A stretch of DNA of 64,000 bases from Thermoplasmata archaeon (GTDB lineage: Archaea; Thermoplasmatota; Thermoplasmata; Lutacidiplasmatales; UBA184). Below, piece by piece: positions 1 to 9,947 of this stretch. The stretch lies in contig JAKIVS010000007.1 in the NCBI GenBank assembly GCA_022750435.1, positions 1 through 64,000 on the forward strand, read 5' to 3'. Each line of letters starts with the position of its first letter. Within the stretch, counting starts at the first letter, position 1. Position numbers and translations under genes: made by a program. The notes under the pieces are model-generated. The model worked only from the letters and a program-made list of their open reading frames with translations. It was not told the DNA's origin and did not search any database.

Positions 1-1190
1 TCGCGCTCGACGATCAGGCTGAGCCCGTTCCCGCCGCCCATGCAGAGGGTGGCGAGGCCGAGCGACCCGTTGGCACGCACGAGCTCGTGGACGAGCGTCA
101 CGACGATGCGCGCCCCGCTCGCCCCGATCGGGTGACCGAGCGCCACGGCGCCGCCGTGGACGTTGAACTGCTGCTCCGTGAAGTCGAACGCGCGTTGCAC
201 GGCGATCGACGCCGAGGCGAACGCCTCGTTGTGCTCGACCCGGTCGAACGCGGACGGGGAGAGTCCGACCGCGGCGAGGTGCTTGCGGACCGTCGGGATC
301 GGGGCCTCCATTACTTCCGACGGGGCAAGGCCGTCGACCGCCGAGGAGTGCAGGTACGCGATCGGGCGGAGTCCGCGGCGCTCCGCCTCGGCCTCGCTGG
401 CGAGCACGAGCGCCGCGGCCCCATCGGAGAGCTGCGCTGAGTTCCCGGCGGTGAGGAGTCCGTCGGGGCGGAACGACGGGCGGAGACGCGCGAGGCTCTC
501 GAGCGTGGAGTCGCCCCGGGGGCCCTCGTCCTTCTCGAACGGAGTCCGCGAGGTCGTCCACGCGGCGGGGACTGGGACGATCTCCGAGGCGAATGTGCCG
601 TCGGCGTTCGCCCGGGCCGCTCGCGTGTGGCTCCGGACCGCGAAGGCGTCGACTTCGGTCCGGCTGAGCTTGAGGCGGGTCGCGATCCGCTCCCCGGTCT
701 GGCCCATGTGCTCGTGCTCGCCGTACGCGTCGAGCAGACTGTCCCGCAGCATCGCGTCGTCGAGTGGGGGCGAACCGGACTTGAGTCCCCACCGCGCCGC
801 GGCCGGCACGAGGAACGGGGCGGAGGACATCGATTCCATGCCGCCCGCCAGGACGAGCGGGAAGTCGCCCGCCCGGATCAACGCTGACGAGAGGAGGAGC
901 GCCTGAAGGCCCGATCCACAGACCATGTTCACGGTCACGGCGCCCGCATGGTCCGGGATTCGGGCCGCGCGCAGCACCTGCCGGGCGGGATTCTGGCCGG
1001 TCCCCGCCTGGATGCAGTGACCGAACACGAGCTGGGGGACGTCGGCGGCCGAAACATGGGCCCGGGCGAGCGCGGCCGTCGCCGCAAGCCCCCCCAGCCC
1101 GACGGCCGGGACGTTCCGGAGGGCCGAGCCGAACTTGCCGATCGGCGTGCGGACCGCCGAGAGGATCGCGACGCGCGCCGGTCGAGCCAT
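1..1190 (-). CDS. acetyl-CoA acetyltransferase / thiolase (C-terminus truncated by window edge)
   Basis: Minus-strand reading frame MARPARVAILSAVRTPIGKFGSALRNV...NMVCGSGLQA...GGMESMS...HNEAFA...NVHGGAVALGHPIGASGARI...CMGGGNGLSLIVER; classic thiolase motifs. Not in the ORF track because it is open at the window edge. Confidence 0.95.
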   Translation of the reverse strand, partial: MARPARVAILSAVRTPIGKFGSALRNVPAVGLGGLAATAALARAHVSAADVPQLVFGHCIQAGTGQNPARQVLRAARIPDHAGAVTVNMVCGSGLQALLLSSALIRAGDFPLVLAGGMESMSSAPFLVPAAARWGLKSGSPPLDDAMLRDSLLDAYGEHEHMGQTGERIATRLKLSRTEVDAFAVRSHTRAARANADGTFASEIVPVPAAWTTSRTPFEKDEGPRGDSTLESLARLRPSFRPDGLLTAGNSAQLSDGAAALVLASEAEAERRGLRPIAYLHSSAVDGLAPSEVMEAPIPTVRKHLAAVGLSPSAFDRVEHNEAFASASIAVQRAFDFTEQQFNVHGGAVALGHPIGASGARIVVTLVHELVRANGSLGLATLCMGGGNGLSLIVER

Positions 1191-1252
1191 CGGCGCGTCG
1201 GACCCGGATGCGGATTATAGGGCTAGCGGGCGCTCGGCCCGAATCCTACCGC

Positions 1253-1990
1253 TCAGTCCTCTTCGACACGCGGGGCGAGCAGGAACCGCCCGTCGCCCTT
1301 GCCGCCGGCGACGGAGAATTCGATCTTGAGCGGGTACTCGTTCCCGACGTGGAGCGTCACCTCGTCGGAGGAGGTGATCGACTTCACCATGCTCGAGAAG
1401 AAATCGAGCGGGTACATGCTCCGGACCGTCTCCTTGACCTCGAGCTTAGAGAGGCTCGCCTTTTCGAGCTTCATGTCGACCCGGTCGGTCTCGCCCTCGC
1501 TGTGCATGGTGAAGCTGTCGGGCTCCAGCGTGATCGTGACGTGGTCGGAGATCGACTCGCTGCCGCGGATCCCCTGGCGGAGCTCGTCCATCTTCACGAC
1601 GACGAGGCCGGGGGGCGAGACGTTCGGGACCTTCGGGTCGGTGATGCCCGCCGGGTCGACGACCGACATGTGGCGCGTGACCTTGCCCACGTGGACGACC
1701 AGGCGGTTCTTGCCGCCGTCGTACTGCAGGTCGAGGATGTCGCCGGGCTTGGAGAGTCTGAGGACCTCCTTCAGCTTCTCGACGTCGATGCCGATCTCGG
1801 TCGGCTCGCCGGTGAACTCCTCGAACGCCGACTTGTTCAGGTGGAGCACCAGCATGGCGACGTGCGACGGGTCGACGGCCTTGACCTCGATGCCGTCCTT
1901 GGAGACCGTGAACTTGACCTCGGAAACGAGGGTGGAGATCACCTCGACAATCTCGCGGAGGACCTCCATCTTGACGCGGGCTTTGAACAT
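1253..1990 (-). CDS. pcn: DNA polymerase sliding clamp (PCNA)
   Basis: 245 aa; MFKARVKMEVLREIVEVISTLVSEVKF...DGIEVKAVDPSHVAMLVLHL..., C-terminal YPLKIEFSVAGGKGDGRFLLAPRVEED. Confidence 0.97.
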   Translation of the reverse strand: MFKARVKMEVLREIVEVISTLVSEVKFTVSKDGIEVKAVDPSHVAMLVLHLNKSAFEEFTGEPTEIGIDVEKLKEVLRLSKPGDILDLQYDGGKNRLVVHVGKVTRHMSVVDPAGITDPKVPNVSPPGLVVVKMDELRQGIRGSESISDHVTITLEPDSFTMHSEGETDRVDMKLEKASLSKLEVKETVRSMYPLDFFSSMVKSITSSDEVTLHVGNEYPLKIEFSVAGGKGDGRFLLAPRVEED

Positions 1991-2288
1991 GCGAAACCTC
2001 GGAGGCGGCTACCTAAGTCGTCTCTAAAAAGCTTCGCCAAGTCAACTTCAGAACCCATGAGGGTCCCACGACTCGGTCGGGGCCGGCCCCGGGTCGGGCG
2101 ACGCGAGCGCGACGCCCCCGTGGAAGGGTGGTCGCCCTCAGACTCACGCCCAACTTCGGGGCACGAGACCCATCCGATTTCGCCCATTCTGGGGCGTCCG
2201 GCTTCCGCAGACGACCGAACGATCGCGCGGCGGGCCAGTCTCAACGCCCGACCGTTCGGCCCGATGGTCGAACGGTCGATGCGCCCGC

Positions 2289-2537
2289 CTACGTACTGCG
2301 CGGCTTCGCGTGACGCGCGCGCTTCAAGCGGTTGCCGGCCCGAGTCATCCCATGCTCGGTGGCCGTCTTGACCCGCTGGCTGGCGCGTTGGACGTCGACT
2401 CGAACCGTGCGGGCTCCGTGCCGGATCGTGCTGCCGGCCCGGACCATTCCCTTCTTCACGTCGCGACCGACTGTCTCGGATCCGCGAACGACCTTCTTCT
2501 CCAGACTCTTTCCTCGTGCCTTGATCGACATTCTCAA
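2289..2537 (-). CDS. small highly basic hypothetical protein (82 aa)
   Basis: Lys/Arg-rich ORF between well-supported genes; not recognised. Confidence 0.5.
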   Translation of the reverse strand: MRMSIKARGKSLEKKVVRGSETVGRDVKKGMVRAGSTIRHGARTVRVDVQRASQRVKTATEHGMTRAGNRLKRARHAKPRST

Positions 2538-2740
2538 CCTTCCGTTTGGACAACAGGGACGAGTCGGGCTCGGTACTTAACCGACGGCTCAATCGCGATC
2601 AGGCACGTCGGAGGGCGCTCGCCGCATCGTTCCGGTCCCGGGATCCCCTTGCGAGCCGGGCGTCGGCGTCCCGAGTAGGGTCGGTGCGCGGTAGTCGGAG
2701 TTCCCCGGAAAGGTCCATCTCCCTCCGGCGCTCGGGATGG

Positions 2741-3499
2741 ATGGTGACGGACCTCGCGTACCTGGAGAGCGCCGGCGCGGGGTATGAGACCACCTTCACG
2801 GCCCGGGTCCTCGCCCTACCCCCGGGCGGCATCGTGCTCGACCGGACACTGTTCTACCCGGCCGGCGGGGGTCAACCGAGCGACCGGGGCGTCGTGACCG
2901 GGCCCGACGGGCGTCCGTTGTCGATCGCGGACGTGACGAAGAGCGGCTCCGTGGTCGTTCATCGACTCGGTCGGGGGAGCCGGCCGTCGCTCGCAGTGGG
3001 CGACTCGGTGGAAGGGAAGCTGGACTGGGACCGGCGCTACGGGCACATGCGCCTCCACACCGCTCAGCACCTCCTCAGCGCCGTCGTCTTCCAACGGACC
3101 GGCCGGAAGACGCGGAAGGCGACGTTCGGCGCCGGCCGGGGGGTCATCGACGTGGTTGGGACGTGGCCCCCGGTCGAGACGGCCTCGACCCTCGCGGAGG
3201 CGTTCGCGTCCTACCTCGCCCCCGCCCGCGAGGTCCGGATCCGCTGGCTGCCACGAACGGAGTGGGAGGCGAACCCCTCCGCCCGCGCCGGCCTCGTGCC
3301 GCTCCCCCCGCAGGTCGACCCAGTCCGGGTCATCGAGATCGACGGGATCGACACGTGCCCGTGCGGGGGAACCCACCTGCGCTCGACCGGGGAGATCGGC
3401 GAGTTCACGCTCGAGCCGTTCGCTCAGGCCGGGGACGCGACCCGCATCGGGTTCGCGTTGCGGACGGCGGCGGCCCATTCCGAGCGCGTGACGCCGTAG
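2741..3499 (+). CDS. alaX: alanyl-tRNA editing protein (AlaX-like)
   Basis: MVTDLAYLESAGAGYETTFTARVLALPPGGIVLDRTLFYPAGGGQPSDRG...GHMRLHTAQHLLSAVVF...DTCPCGGTHLRSTGEIG; HxxxH and CxxxH editing-site motifs. Confidence 0.93.
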   Translation: MVTDLAYLESAGAGYETTFTARVLALPPGGIVLDRTLFYPAGGGQPSDRGVVTGPDGRPLSIADVTKSGSVVVHRLGRGSRPSLAVGDSVEGKLDWDRRYGHMRLHTAQHLLSAVVFQRTGRKTRKATFGAGRGVIDVVGTWPPVETASTLAEAFASYLAPAREVRIRWLPRTEWEANPSARAGLVPLPPQVDPVRVIEIDGIDTCPCGGTHLRSTGEIGEFTLEPFAQAGDATRIGFALRTAAAHSERVTP

Positions 3500-4011
3500 A
3501 CCGCCACGTCGTGCCACCGGCCGTGGTGGAACAGGGCGACCTTCAGGGTGCCTTCGCGACGGAACCCGAGCCGCTCGAGAAGCTTGTACGACGGGGCGTT
3601 GTCGGTGTCGCAGGTGGCGCCCACGCGGGCGAGGCCCGTCGTGTGGAACAGGTAGTCGACGAGGAGCCCGACCGCCTCCCGTCCGTATCCCTTGTGGCGT
3701 TCGGAGCGCTCCGCAAGCACGTACCAGACGTCCGTGAGCTCCAGCACCGGGTGCGCCTGGTAGTGTCCGACGAACCCGAGGACCTTGTGGTCGTTCGTCC
3801 GCTCCACGACGAAGCGCGGTGCGAGGGACCTCGGGTCGTCGGGTGCGGTTTCGACGGCGTGGACGAAGTCGTCGAAGCTGTCGATCGCGAACCGGTCGAA
3901 CGGGGCGACGGTCTCGGGGTCGTTGTACCAGCCGAACAGGGTCATCAGGTCGGCCGGTCGCGGCGCGCGGAGGCGGAGCTCGAACCCCTGCAGGGTGGGG
4001 ACGTCGCTCAT
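3424..4011 (-). CDS. GNAT-family N-acetyltransferase (RimJ/RimL type)
   Basis: MSDVPTLQGFELRLRAPRPADLMTLFGWYNDPETV...GYGREAVGLLVDYLFHTTGLARVGATCDTDNAPSYKLLERLGFRREG. Confidence 0.9.
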   Translation of the reverse strand: MSDVPTLQGFELRLRAPRPADLMTLFGWYNDPETVAPFDRFAIDSFDDFVHAVETAPDDPRSLAPRFVVERTNDHKVLGFVGHYQAHPVLELTDVWYVLAERSERHKGYGREAVGLLVDYLFHTTGLARVGATCDTDNAPSYKLLERLGFRREGTLKVALFHHGRWHDVAVYGVTRSEWAAAVRNANPMRVASPA

Positions 4012-4376
4012 GTCCCGGATTCCCGCGGGGCCACCGGGCCGAGCGGGGCGGCGGTGAGCTCGGGACCCGACGTCTCCTCGCCGGAGTCCTCCCGGCGGAG
4101 GTCGAGCGCCTTGCGGTGGCCACTCGGGGTGAGCGAGTAGACGAGCTTCGGCTCGGAGTAGCCGATGACGTACTGGACGCGGCGGTAGATGTACCGCGTC
4201 ATTTCGAGCGACCGGAGCGTGTTCTTCAGGCCGGCGAGGTCCTCGTGGGCGAACGCGCGGAAGATCCCGAACTCGGTGGTCCACTGGTCGGCCTCGAACC
4301 GGACCTGCTGGCCGCGGTGCTCGAGGAGATGGAGGAGGAGCGACCGCTCCAGTCGACTCGGCCCTTCCCGCTCCAT
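4008..4376 (-). CDS. winged-helix transcriptional regulator-like protein
   Basis: 122 aa, MEREGPSRLERSLLLHLLEHRGQQVRF...LAGLKNTLRSLEMTRYIYRRVQYV...KLVYSLTPSGHRKAL; winged-helix C-terminus typical of MarR/PadR-like proteins. Confidence 0.65.
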   Translation of the reverse strand: MEREGPSRLERSLLLHLLEHRGQQVRFEADQWTTEFGIFRAFAHEDLAGLKNTLRSLEMTRYIYRRVQYVIGYSEPKLVYSLTPSGHRKALDLRREDSGEETSGPELTAAPLGPVAPRESGT

Positions 4377-4395
4377 GGTGGTTCGGTTCGGTGGC

Positions 4396-4620
4396 TTAGG
4401 AGATCGTCGTGATCTCGTAGTTCACGTCGAGGCCCTTCATCCGGGTGTGCATCTCGCCCACCAGGCGGATCACGTCGTCGAGCGACGCCTTCTCCTTCCA
4501 CTTGAACACAAAATCGTGCATGCCCATCGACTCCTCGAATCCGAGCTCGCGCATCAGCTTCAGCACGTCGAGCGGGCTCGCCCCCTCGGAGTGAAACACC
4601 ATGCGGACGTAGGTGCGCAT
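4396..4620 (-). CDS. conserved small hypothetical protein (74 aa)
   Basis: MRTYVRMVFHSEGASPLDVLKLMRELGFEESMGMHDFVFKWKEKASLDDVIRLVGEMHTRMKGLDVNYEITTIS; compact alpha/beta composition; start follows a TATA-containing divergent promoter. Confidence 0.75.
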   Translation of the reverse strand: MRTYVRMVFHSEGASPLDVLKLMRELGFEESMGMHDFVFKWKEKASLDDVIRLVGEMHTRMKGLDVNYEITTIS

Positions 4621-4670
4621 CGACGACCCGCCCACTCTCGTGGACGGACGGTCTTTAGGCGGTCGTCCTC

Positions 4671-4679
4671 TTATATATG
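4671..4679. promoter_or_regulatory. TATA box in divergent intergenic region
   Basis: TTATATATG between the divergent starts at 4620 (-) and 4709 (+); about 38 bp upstream of the + start. Confidence 0.55.
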
Positions 4680-4708
4680 CTTCCGTCACGGAACCAGTCT
4701 CCCCATCC

Positions 4709-5662
4709 ATGAACAACGACGGACCGACGGTCGTCACCGGAGGCGCCGGGGCGATTGGCCACATTCTCGTCGACCGGTTGCTCGCGCGGGGCGCCAAGGT
4801 CCGCGTCATCGACAACTTCTCGAGCGGTCGGCGGGACCATCTCGCCCCCCACCGACGGAATCCGAAGCTCTCGGTCGTCGAGGCCGACCTCCGACGACCG
4901 GATACCTACCGCGACCAGTTCCGGGGCGCCTCCTCGGTCTGGCACCTCGCGGCGAACCCGGATATACGTCTCGGCACCGCCGAGCCGTCCGTGGACCTCG
5001 AGCAGGGGACGATGTCGACGTTCCGCGTCCTCGAAGCGGCGCGGGCGTACGAGGTTCCGAAGGTCCGATTCTCCTCCTCCTCCGTCGTGTACGGCTACCC
5101 GACGGTGTTCCCGACCCCAGAGGAGTACGGGCCGCTCCTTCCCCAATCGCAGTACGGCGCCGCCAAGCTCGCGAGCGAGGCGCTCCTGAGCGCCTTCGCC
5201 TACTCCTACGGGATCGAGACCCACGTCTTCCGGTTCGCGAACATCATCGGCCCGCGCATGACGCACGGCGTGCTCTACGATTTCTTCGAGAAGCTGAAGG
5301 CCACCCCCGACCGGCTCGAGGTCCTCGGCGACGGACGCCAGGCGAAGAGCTACCTCCGCACCGAGGAGTGCGTCGACGCCATGCTGCTCGCCACCGAACG
5401 GGCCCGCGAGCGCGTCAACGTGTTCAACCTCGGCACCACGGACCGGATCTCCGTCCGCGAGATCGCCGAGAAGGTCGTTCAGGCGCACGGCGGCCGCGCC
5501 CGGATCGAGTACACCGGCGGCACGACCGGCTGGGTCGGGGACGTTCCCCAGCAGCTCCTTGCCGTGGAACGGATCCGGGCCGCGGGTTGGACCGCCCAGC
5601 GGACTTCGGCCGAAGCGGTCGACTTCACCATCGCCGAGCTCCTGCGTGCCCGCAGCGGTTGA
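4709..5662 (+). CDS. NAD-dependent epimerase/dehydratase (UDP-glucose 4-epimerase-like, extended SDR)
   Basis: MNNDGPTVVTGGAGAIGHILVDRLLARGAKVRVIDNFSSGRRDHL...; TGGAGxIG Rossmann motif, SSSVVYGYP..YGAAK (YxxxK). Confidence 0.93.
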   Translation: MNNDGPTVVTGGAGAIGHILVDRLLARGAKVRVIDNFSSGRRDHLAPHRRNPKLSVVEADLRRPDTYRDQFRGASSVWHLAANPDIRLGTAEPSVDLEQGTMSTFRVLEAARAYEVPKVRFSSSSVVYGYPTVFPTPEEYGPLLPQSQYGAAKLASEALLSAFAYSYGIETHVFRFANIIGPRMTHGVLYDFFEKLKATPDRLEVLGDGRQAKSYLRTEECVDAMLLATERARERVNVFNLGTTDRISVREIAEKVVQAHGGRARIEYTGGTTGWVGDVPQQLLAVERIRAAGWTAQRTSAEAVDFTIAELLRARSG

Positions 5663-6704
5663 CCCCGCGGTCCCCCGTCGGGGCCGGGTGACGGTCATCG
5701 TCACGGTTCTGAAGGACCCGCGGGTCGCCGAGACGCTCGAGAGCCTCCTCCAGCAGAGCCGGCTCCCCGACGAGGTGCTCGTCGACGACGGCGGCGTCAC
5801 CGACGTCGTCCGGACGATCACGGAACGGTTCCACGCCCGAGACCCCAGAATCCTCTACCTGTCCGCGCCGGGCAACATCCCGGAGAGCCGGAACACCGCG
5901 ATTGCGGCCGCGACCGGCGAGTTCCTCGCCTTCCTCGACGCCGACGAGGTGGCGCCTCCCGGTTGGCTGGAGGCGCTTCTCCGCCCGTTCGACGACCCGA
6001 GCGTCGGGTTCACCGGGGGCCCGACCCCCGGGCGTCCGGGCACGGTCCGGACGATCGGGGCGCGCTACTACGATGGCTATCTGCAACGGTTCTACGAGAC
6101 GGTCGCGCGGCTTCGGCCGCACGCGCTCCCGATGGGGAACTCGGCGTGGCGCAAGGCCGCGTTCGACCGGGTCGGGCCTCTCGACACGACCCTCTACCGC
6201 CGAGCCGCGAGCGAGGACCAGGAGGTTGCGGACCGGGTACTCCGCGCCGGCTACACGGGCCGCTATGTTCGCGAGGCGTGGGTGCAGCACGACTTCTCCG
6301 ACTTGACGGTGCTCCGCCTCCTTCGGAAGCAGCGGATCTACGCCGAGGGTGGCTACGTCGTTTGGCGCCGCCGCGGGACCACCTACGAGGCGACCGGGGG
6401 CCGGGTCCTCCCGTACGTGGCGCTCCCGGCGGTCGTCGTTCTCGGACTGATCCTCCTGATTCCCTCCGTCACCCGTCTGGCGGGGGAGATCCTGGCCGCC
6501 GCCGGGGTCATCGGACTGGGCCTGCTCGCGGTCGCGCTGACGGTCTCGGGGTTCCGCGAGGAGGCCCACTATCCGGGCCTCAAGTTCCGCGCCCTCGAGA
6601 TCCCCCGCCGCTGGGCGACCCTGTACGGGGCCTTCCGAGGGTTCCTGACGTACGGTTGGAGCGGCCGTCGCTCCACCGTCGGACGGCCCTCGGGCAAACG
6701 TTAA
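5646..6704 (+). CDS. glycosyltransferase family 2, C-terminal TM segments
   Basis: VTVIVTVLKDPRVAETLESLLQQSRLPDEVLVDDGG...PESRNTAIAAATGEFLAFLDADEVAPPGWLE; GTG start at 5646 or 5689 uncertain. Confidence 0.85.
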   Translation: MPAAVDPAVPRRGRVTVIVTVLKDPRVAETLESLLQQSRLPDEVLVDDGGVTDVVRTITERFHARDPRILYLSAPGNIPESRNTAIAAATGEFLAFLDADEVAPPGWLEALLRPFDDPSVGFTGGPTPGRPGTVRTIGARYYDGYLQRFYETVARLRPHALPMGNSAWRKAAFDRVGPLDTTLYRRAASEDQEVADRVLRAGYTGRYVREAWVQHDFSDLTVLRLLRKQRIYAEGGYVVWRRRGTTYEATGGRVLPYVALPAVVVLGLILLIPSVTRLAGEILAAAGVIGLGLLAVALTVSGFREEAHYPGLKFRALEIPRRWATLYGAFRGFLTYGWSGRRSTVGRPSGKR

Positions 6705-6730
6705 AGGGCGTCTCCTCTCGGCGGCGCCAT

Positions 6731-7576
6731 ATGACCAGCCGCGCCGACGACAAGGGCCCCGCGAAGGACGGCGAGCTCGTGCTGCTCGACTACGAGCTGT
6801 GGTCGGAGACCGGCGGCCGGACCGAACTCGTCGACACCACGCGCGAGGACGTCGCCCGGGCCGAGAACATCCCGATCCCCGACGGCGCCACCTTCGGGCC
6901 TCGGGCCCACCTGGTCGGCGGGGACGACTTCCCGAGCGGCATCGAGAAGGCAATCCTCGGCGCGAAGGTTGGCGAAGAGGTCGAGCGCGACTTCGAGCCC
7001 GCCGACGCCTTCGGCGAGAAGGACCCGAAGTTGATCGAGCTGTTCAGCATGCACGAGGTCGGCCGCCTCCCCGAGATGCGGCGCGACGACGCCGACCTCA
7101 ACATCGGCACCGTACTGACCATCCGCGGCCGGCGCGGCCGCGTCGTTTCGCTCACCGCCGCGCGGGTCCGCGTCGACTTCAACCCCGCGTTCGCCGGGCG
7201 CAAGATCCACGGCAAGTTCAAGATCGCCTCCAAGGTCCACGACCCCGCCGAGCAGGCGACGGCGCTCATCGAGCTCGGCTACGGCCGCTCGAAGGAGTTC
7301 GACGTCCAGGTCGCGGACGAGGTCGTCACGATCAAGGTCCCGGAGCGCTCCAAGTTCGATTTCGCGTGGATGGCCGCCAAGCCTCGCGTCATCGACCGAA
7401 TCCGCAGCCACCTCAAGCCGAAGTCGATCCGCGTCGTCGAGGAGTACGTCACCCCGACCCCGTCGAAGGACGCGGCCAAAGGGGCCGAGCCCGCCGAGAA
7501 GCCGGCCGCAAAGTCGACGACGCACGCACACGACCACGCTCACAAGGCCGAGACCCCGGCCGAAAAGGCGCCGTAA
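6731..7576 (+). CDS. FKBP-type peptidyl-prolyl cis-trans isomerase (SlyD-like, archaeal)
   Basis: MTSRADDKGPAKDGELVLLDYELWSETGGRTELVDTTRE...GIEKAILGAKVGEEVERDFEPADAFGEKDPKLIELF; His-rich C-terminus THAHDHAHKAE. Confidence 0.9.
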   Translation: MTSRADDKGPAKDGELVLLDYELWSETGGRTELVDTTREDVARAENIPIPDGATFGPRAHLVGGDDFPSGIEKAILGAKVGEEVERDFEPADAFGEKDPKLIELFSMHEVGRLPEMRRDDADLNIGTVLTIRGRRGRVVSLTAARVRVDFNPAFAGRKIHGKFKIASKVHDPAEQATALIELGYGRSKEFDVQVADEVVTIKVPERSKFDFAWMAAKPRVIDRIRSHLKPKSIRVVEEYVTPTPSKDAAKGAEPAEKPAAKSTTHAHDHAHKAETPAEKAP

Positions 7577-7648
7577 GGGACGATCCCGCCCAGGGGCAGT
7601 TCGCCCCGCCGAGACCCGAAGCGAATCGGTCGGCCGACCTGTCTCCCG

Positions 7649-8089
7649 CTAGAGGATGGGCGCCAACCAGACGACGGTGAACGTCGTCGGCTCGACGAGG
7701 CTGCAGCTCGCGACGTCGGCGCCTGGTCGCACCTCGAACGCGTAGCGTCCCCCGTCGCCGGGAAACGAAAAGCTCCCGGACGACCGGGCCCGGTCGTAGA
7801 CGGCATGGCCGGACGGGTCCAGGATCACCGCCGGCTCCAGAACGGCGCCCGCGCGGGTCCACGTTCCCGTGACCTCCGGGGACTGCGGAACGTCGACGGA
7901 CCGGCTCCCGAGGCAGTCGGCGACCGGCGGAGTCGCGAACCCCATCGAGTGGGAGACGGGAACCGCGACGAGGGCGATCGGCACCTCGACGGCGGGGGCA
8001 CACCGAGAGCGATCACCCCGCCCCGGCGGGCGGCTCGCTGCCACCACCGGCTCGGCCGATGGAAGGTCCGGGGGCCGACCATGACCCAC
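7649..8089 (-). CDS. hypothetical, possibly secreted, protein
   Basis: 146 aa ORF with beta-rich non-Arg composition (TGTWTRAGAVLEPAVILDPSGHAVYDRARSSGSFSFPGDGGRYAFEV); start site uncertain. Confidence 0.4.
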   Translation of the reverse strand: MGHGRPPDLPSAEPVVAASRPPGRGDRSRCAPAVEVPIALVAVPVSHSMGFATPPVADCLGSRSVDVPQSPEVTGTWTRAGAVLEPAVILDPSGHAVYDRARSSGSFSFPGDGGRYAFEVRPGADVASCSLVEPTTFTVVWLAPIL

Positions 8090-8152
8090 CGGAGGGGGAC
8101 GCTCGGCGTGCGCCTTGGTGGAGGCCCGGACGGCCCCGCTGGCCGCCGTGTC

Positions 8153-8902
8153 CTACGCGGGGGTGGCCGCCCCCGAGGGACGGAACCACATTTCGACGAC
8201 CGAGGCGAGGAGCCCGCCGAGGATCGGCGCGACCCAGAACAGCCAAGACTCCTGGATGGCCCAGCTCGCGTTGCTCCAGTAGAGGGAGATCAGGGCCGGG
8301 GAGAAGCTGCGGACCGGGTTGATCGACGCCCCATCGACGTTGATCGCGACCAGGTTCGTGACGAGGAGCATCATCCCGATCGCGACGGGGGCGAGGTTCT
8401 TCGCGCCGCTCTCGGCGCGGGTCACCATCTGGATGACGAGCACGAAGATGAAGGTCAACGCCAGCTCGATCAAGAACACCGAGCCGATCGCGTACGAGCA
8501 GCCGGCGGGGGCGCCGGAGCCGGAGTAGCACTGGGAGCCGAGCGCGGCCCCCTGGGCGAGGGTGAACGGAATGCTCGAGCCGTGGACGATCCCGAACACG
8601 ACCCCCATCCCGACGATCCCGCCGAGGATCTGGGCGGCGAGGTACGGGACAACGTCCTTCATCGGCATCCTCTTCGACAGGGCCATCGAGAGGGTGACGG
8701 CCGGGTTGAAGTGGCCGCCGGAAACGTCGCCGAAGGCGTACGCCGCCCCGAGGACCGTCAGACCGAACGCGGCCGAGACGAGCACGACCCGGGCATTGCC
8801 CGGATCCCCCAGGCTGAACACAGCGGCGCCCCCTCCGAACAGGAGCAGGGCGAACGTTCCCAGGAATTCGGCCAGATACTTCTGCGTCGACGTCCACGCC
8901 AT
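8153..8902 (-). CDS. aquaporin / MIP-family channel
   Basis: MAWTSTQKYLAEFLGTFALLLFGGGAAVF...VSGGHFNPAVTLSMAL...VDGASINPVRSFSPALI; two NPx half-helices. Confidence 0.95.
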   Translation of the reverse strand: MAWTSTQKYLAEFLGTFALLLFGGGAAVFSLGDPGNARVVLVSAAFGLTVLGAAYAFGDVSGGHFNPAVTLSMALSKRMPMKDVVPYLAAQILGGIVGMGVVFGIVHGSSIPFTLAQGAALGSQCYSGSGAPAGCSYAIGSVFLIELALTFIFVLVIQMVTRAESGAKNLAPVAIGMMLLVTNLVAINVDGASINPVRSFSPALISLYWSNASWAIQESWLFWVAPILGGLLASVVEMWFRPSGAATPA

Positions 8903-8926
8903 CGCCGGGCGTATTGAGGTTGGGGG

Positions 8927-9793
8927 TTAAAGTTTGCGAGCGCGGACCGAACGCGCCCCCGGTCGAGGGGGGACGACGGCCATCTTCGGCGCCCGCAGGG
9001 ACGCCGACCCGGCTCCCTCCCAGACGACGTTGAAGTAGTGGAGCTGCCCGAGCACGAACGCCGGATTGTCGGTCCAGACCGCGAGCTCCTCGAGCTGCCC
9101 CGAGCGCGCCTCCGGCACCAGGAACAGCATCGCCTCGGCGCGGTCGACGATCGTGAGCCGCGTGGGCTGCGGCGACAGTTGCCGCAACTCCGCGAGCGGA
9201 TGTCGGCGCGAGACGCCCGAGAACCGCTGGACGAGCGTGCGGACCCGCGGGTCGGACTCGACGATGAGGCGGAACCGACCGCCTCCCTTGAGCAGCCGGG
9301 GGAGTTCCACGGGGAGACCGTAGTCGACCGACCCGCGGAGCGCGCGGTGGGTCACCATCGCGCACACCTCCTCCTGCGCGCGGCGAAGCATCTCCCGCAG
9401 GTACGCGAAGATCGCCGGGGTTCCCTGCAGGACCTGGAAGCGGGGCGCCTCGTCGTTCACTTCGCGAACCAGGGTCGGGAGCGTCTCCGCGAGCGTGGTC
9501 GCGAGGGCCTCGTCCTGGGCAAGCATCGCGGCTCGCTCCCTCAGCGACCGCTCGAAGAGCGCCCGCGGAGGCACCGCGGCGTAGCGGCGGGGGCGTTCCG
9601 CCGTCGCCTCGACGACCCCTCGGGCCCGGAGCGCGTCGAGCATCCGATACCCGAGGACCCGGTCGAGCCCGGCCTCGTGGGCCAGCTCGCGGGCGCTCGC
9701 CCGGCCCTTGCGGAGCAGGGCGAGGTAGAGGCGGGCCTCCCGGTCGGTGAGCCCGAAGCGGGCGACCGATCCGACCAGCTCCTCGAACTCCAT
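8927..9793 (-). CDS. TrmB-family transcriptional regulator
   Basis: MEFEELVGSVARFGLTDREARLYLALLRKGRASARELAHEAGLDRVLGYRMLDALRARGVVEATAERPRRYAAVPP; TrmB HTH plus PLD-like C-terminal region. Confidence 0.88.
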   Translation of the reverse strand: MEFEELVGSVARFGLTDREARLYLALLRKGRASARELAHEAGLDRVLGYRMLDALRARGVVEATAERPRRYAAVPPRALFERSLRERAAMLAQDEALATTLAETLPTLVREVNDEAPRFQVLQGTPAIFAYLREMLRRAQEEVCAMVTHRALRGSVDYGLPVELPRLLKGGGRFRLIVESDPRVRTLVQRFSGVSRRHPLAELRQLSPQPTRLTIVDRAEAMLFLVPEARSGQLEELAVWTDNPAFVLGQLHYFNVVWEGAGSASLRAPKMAVVPPRPGARSVRARKL

Positions 9794-9947
9794 CGGCGAC
9801 CCGCCCCGGACCGGACGAGCGAGATACTTGTGCCTTGTTGTGGGTGGTTGCCACCGGGACGACCCACCCCACCGCGGGGACGCGGGCGTGGGAGGCGGCC
9901 GGAAACGTACCGCACCCAGAAAAACGGCCGTGGCCGTCGTCGGGCCC

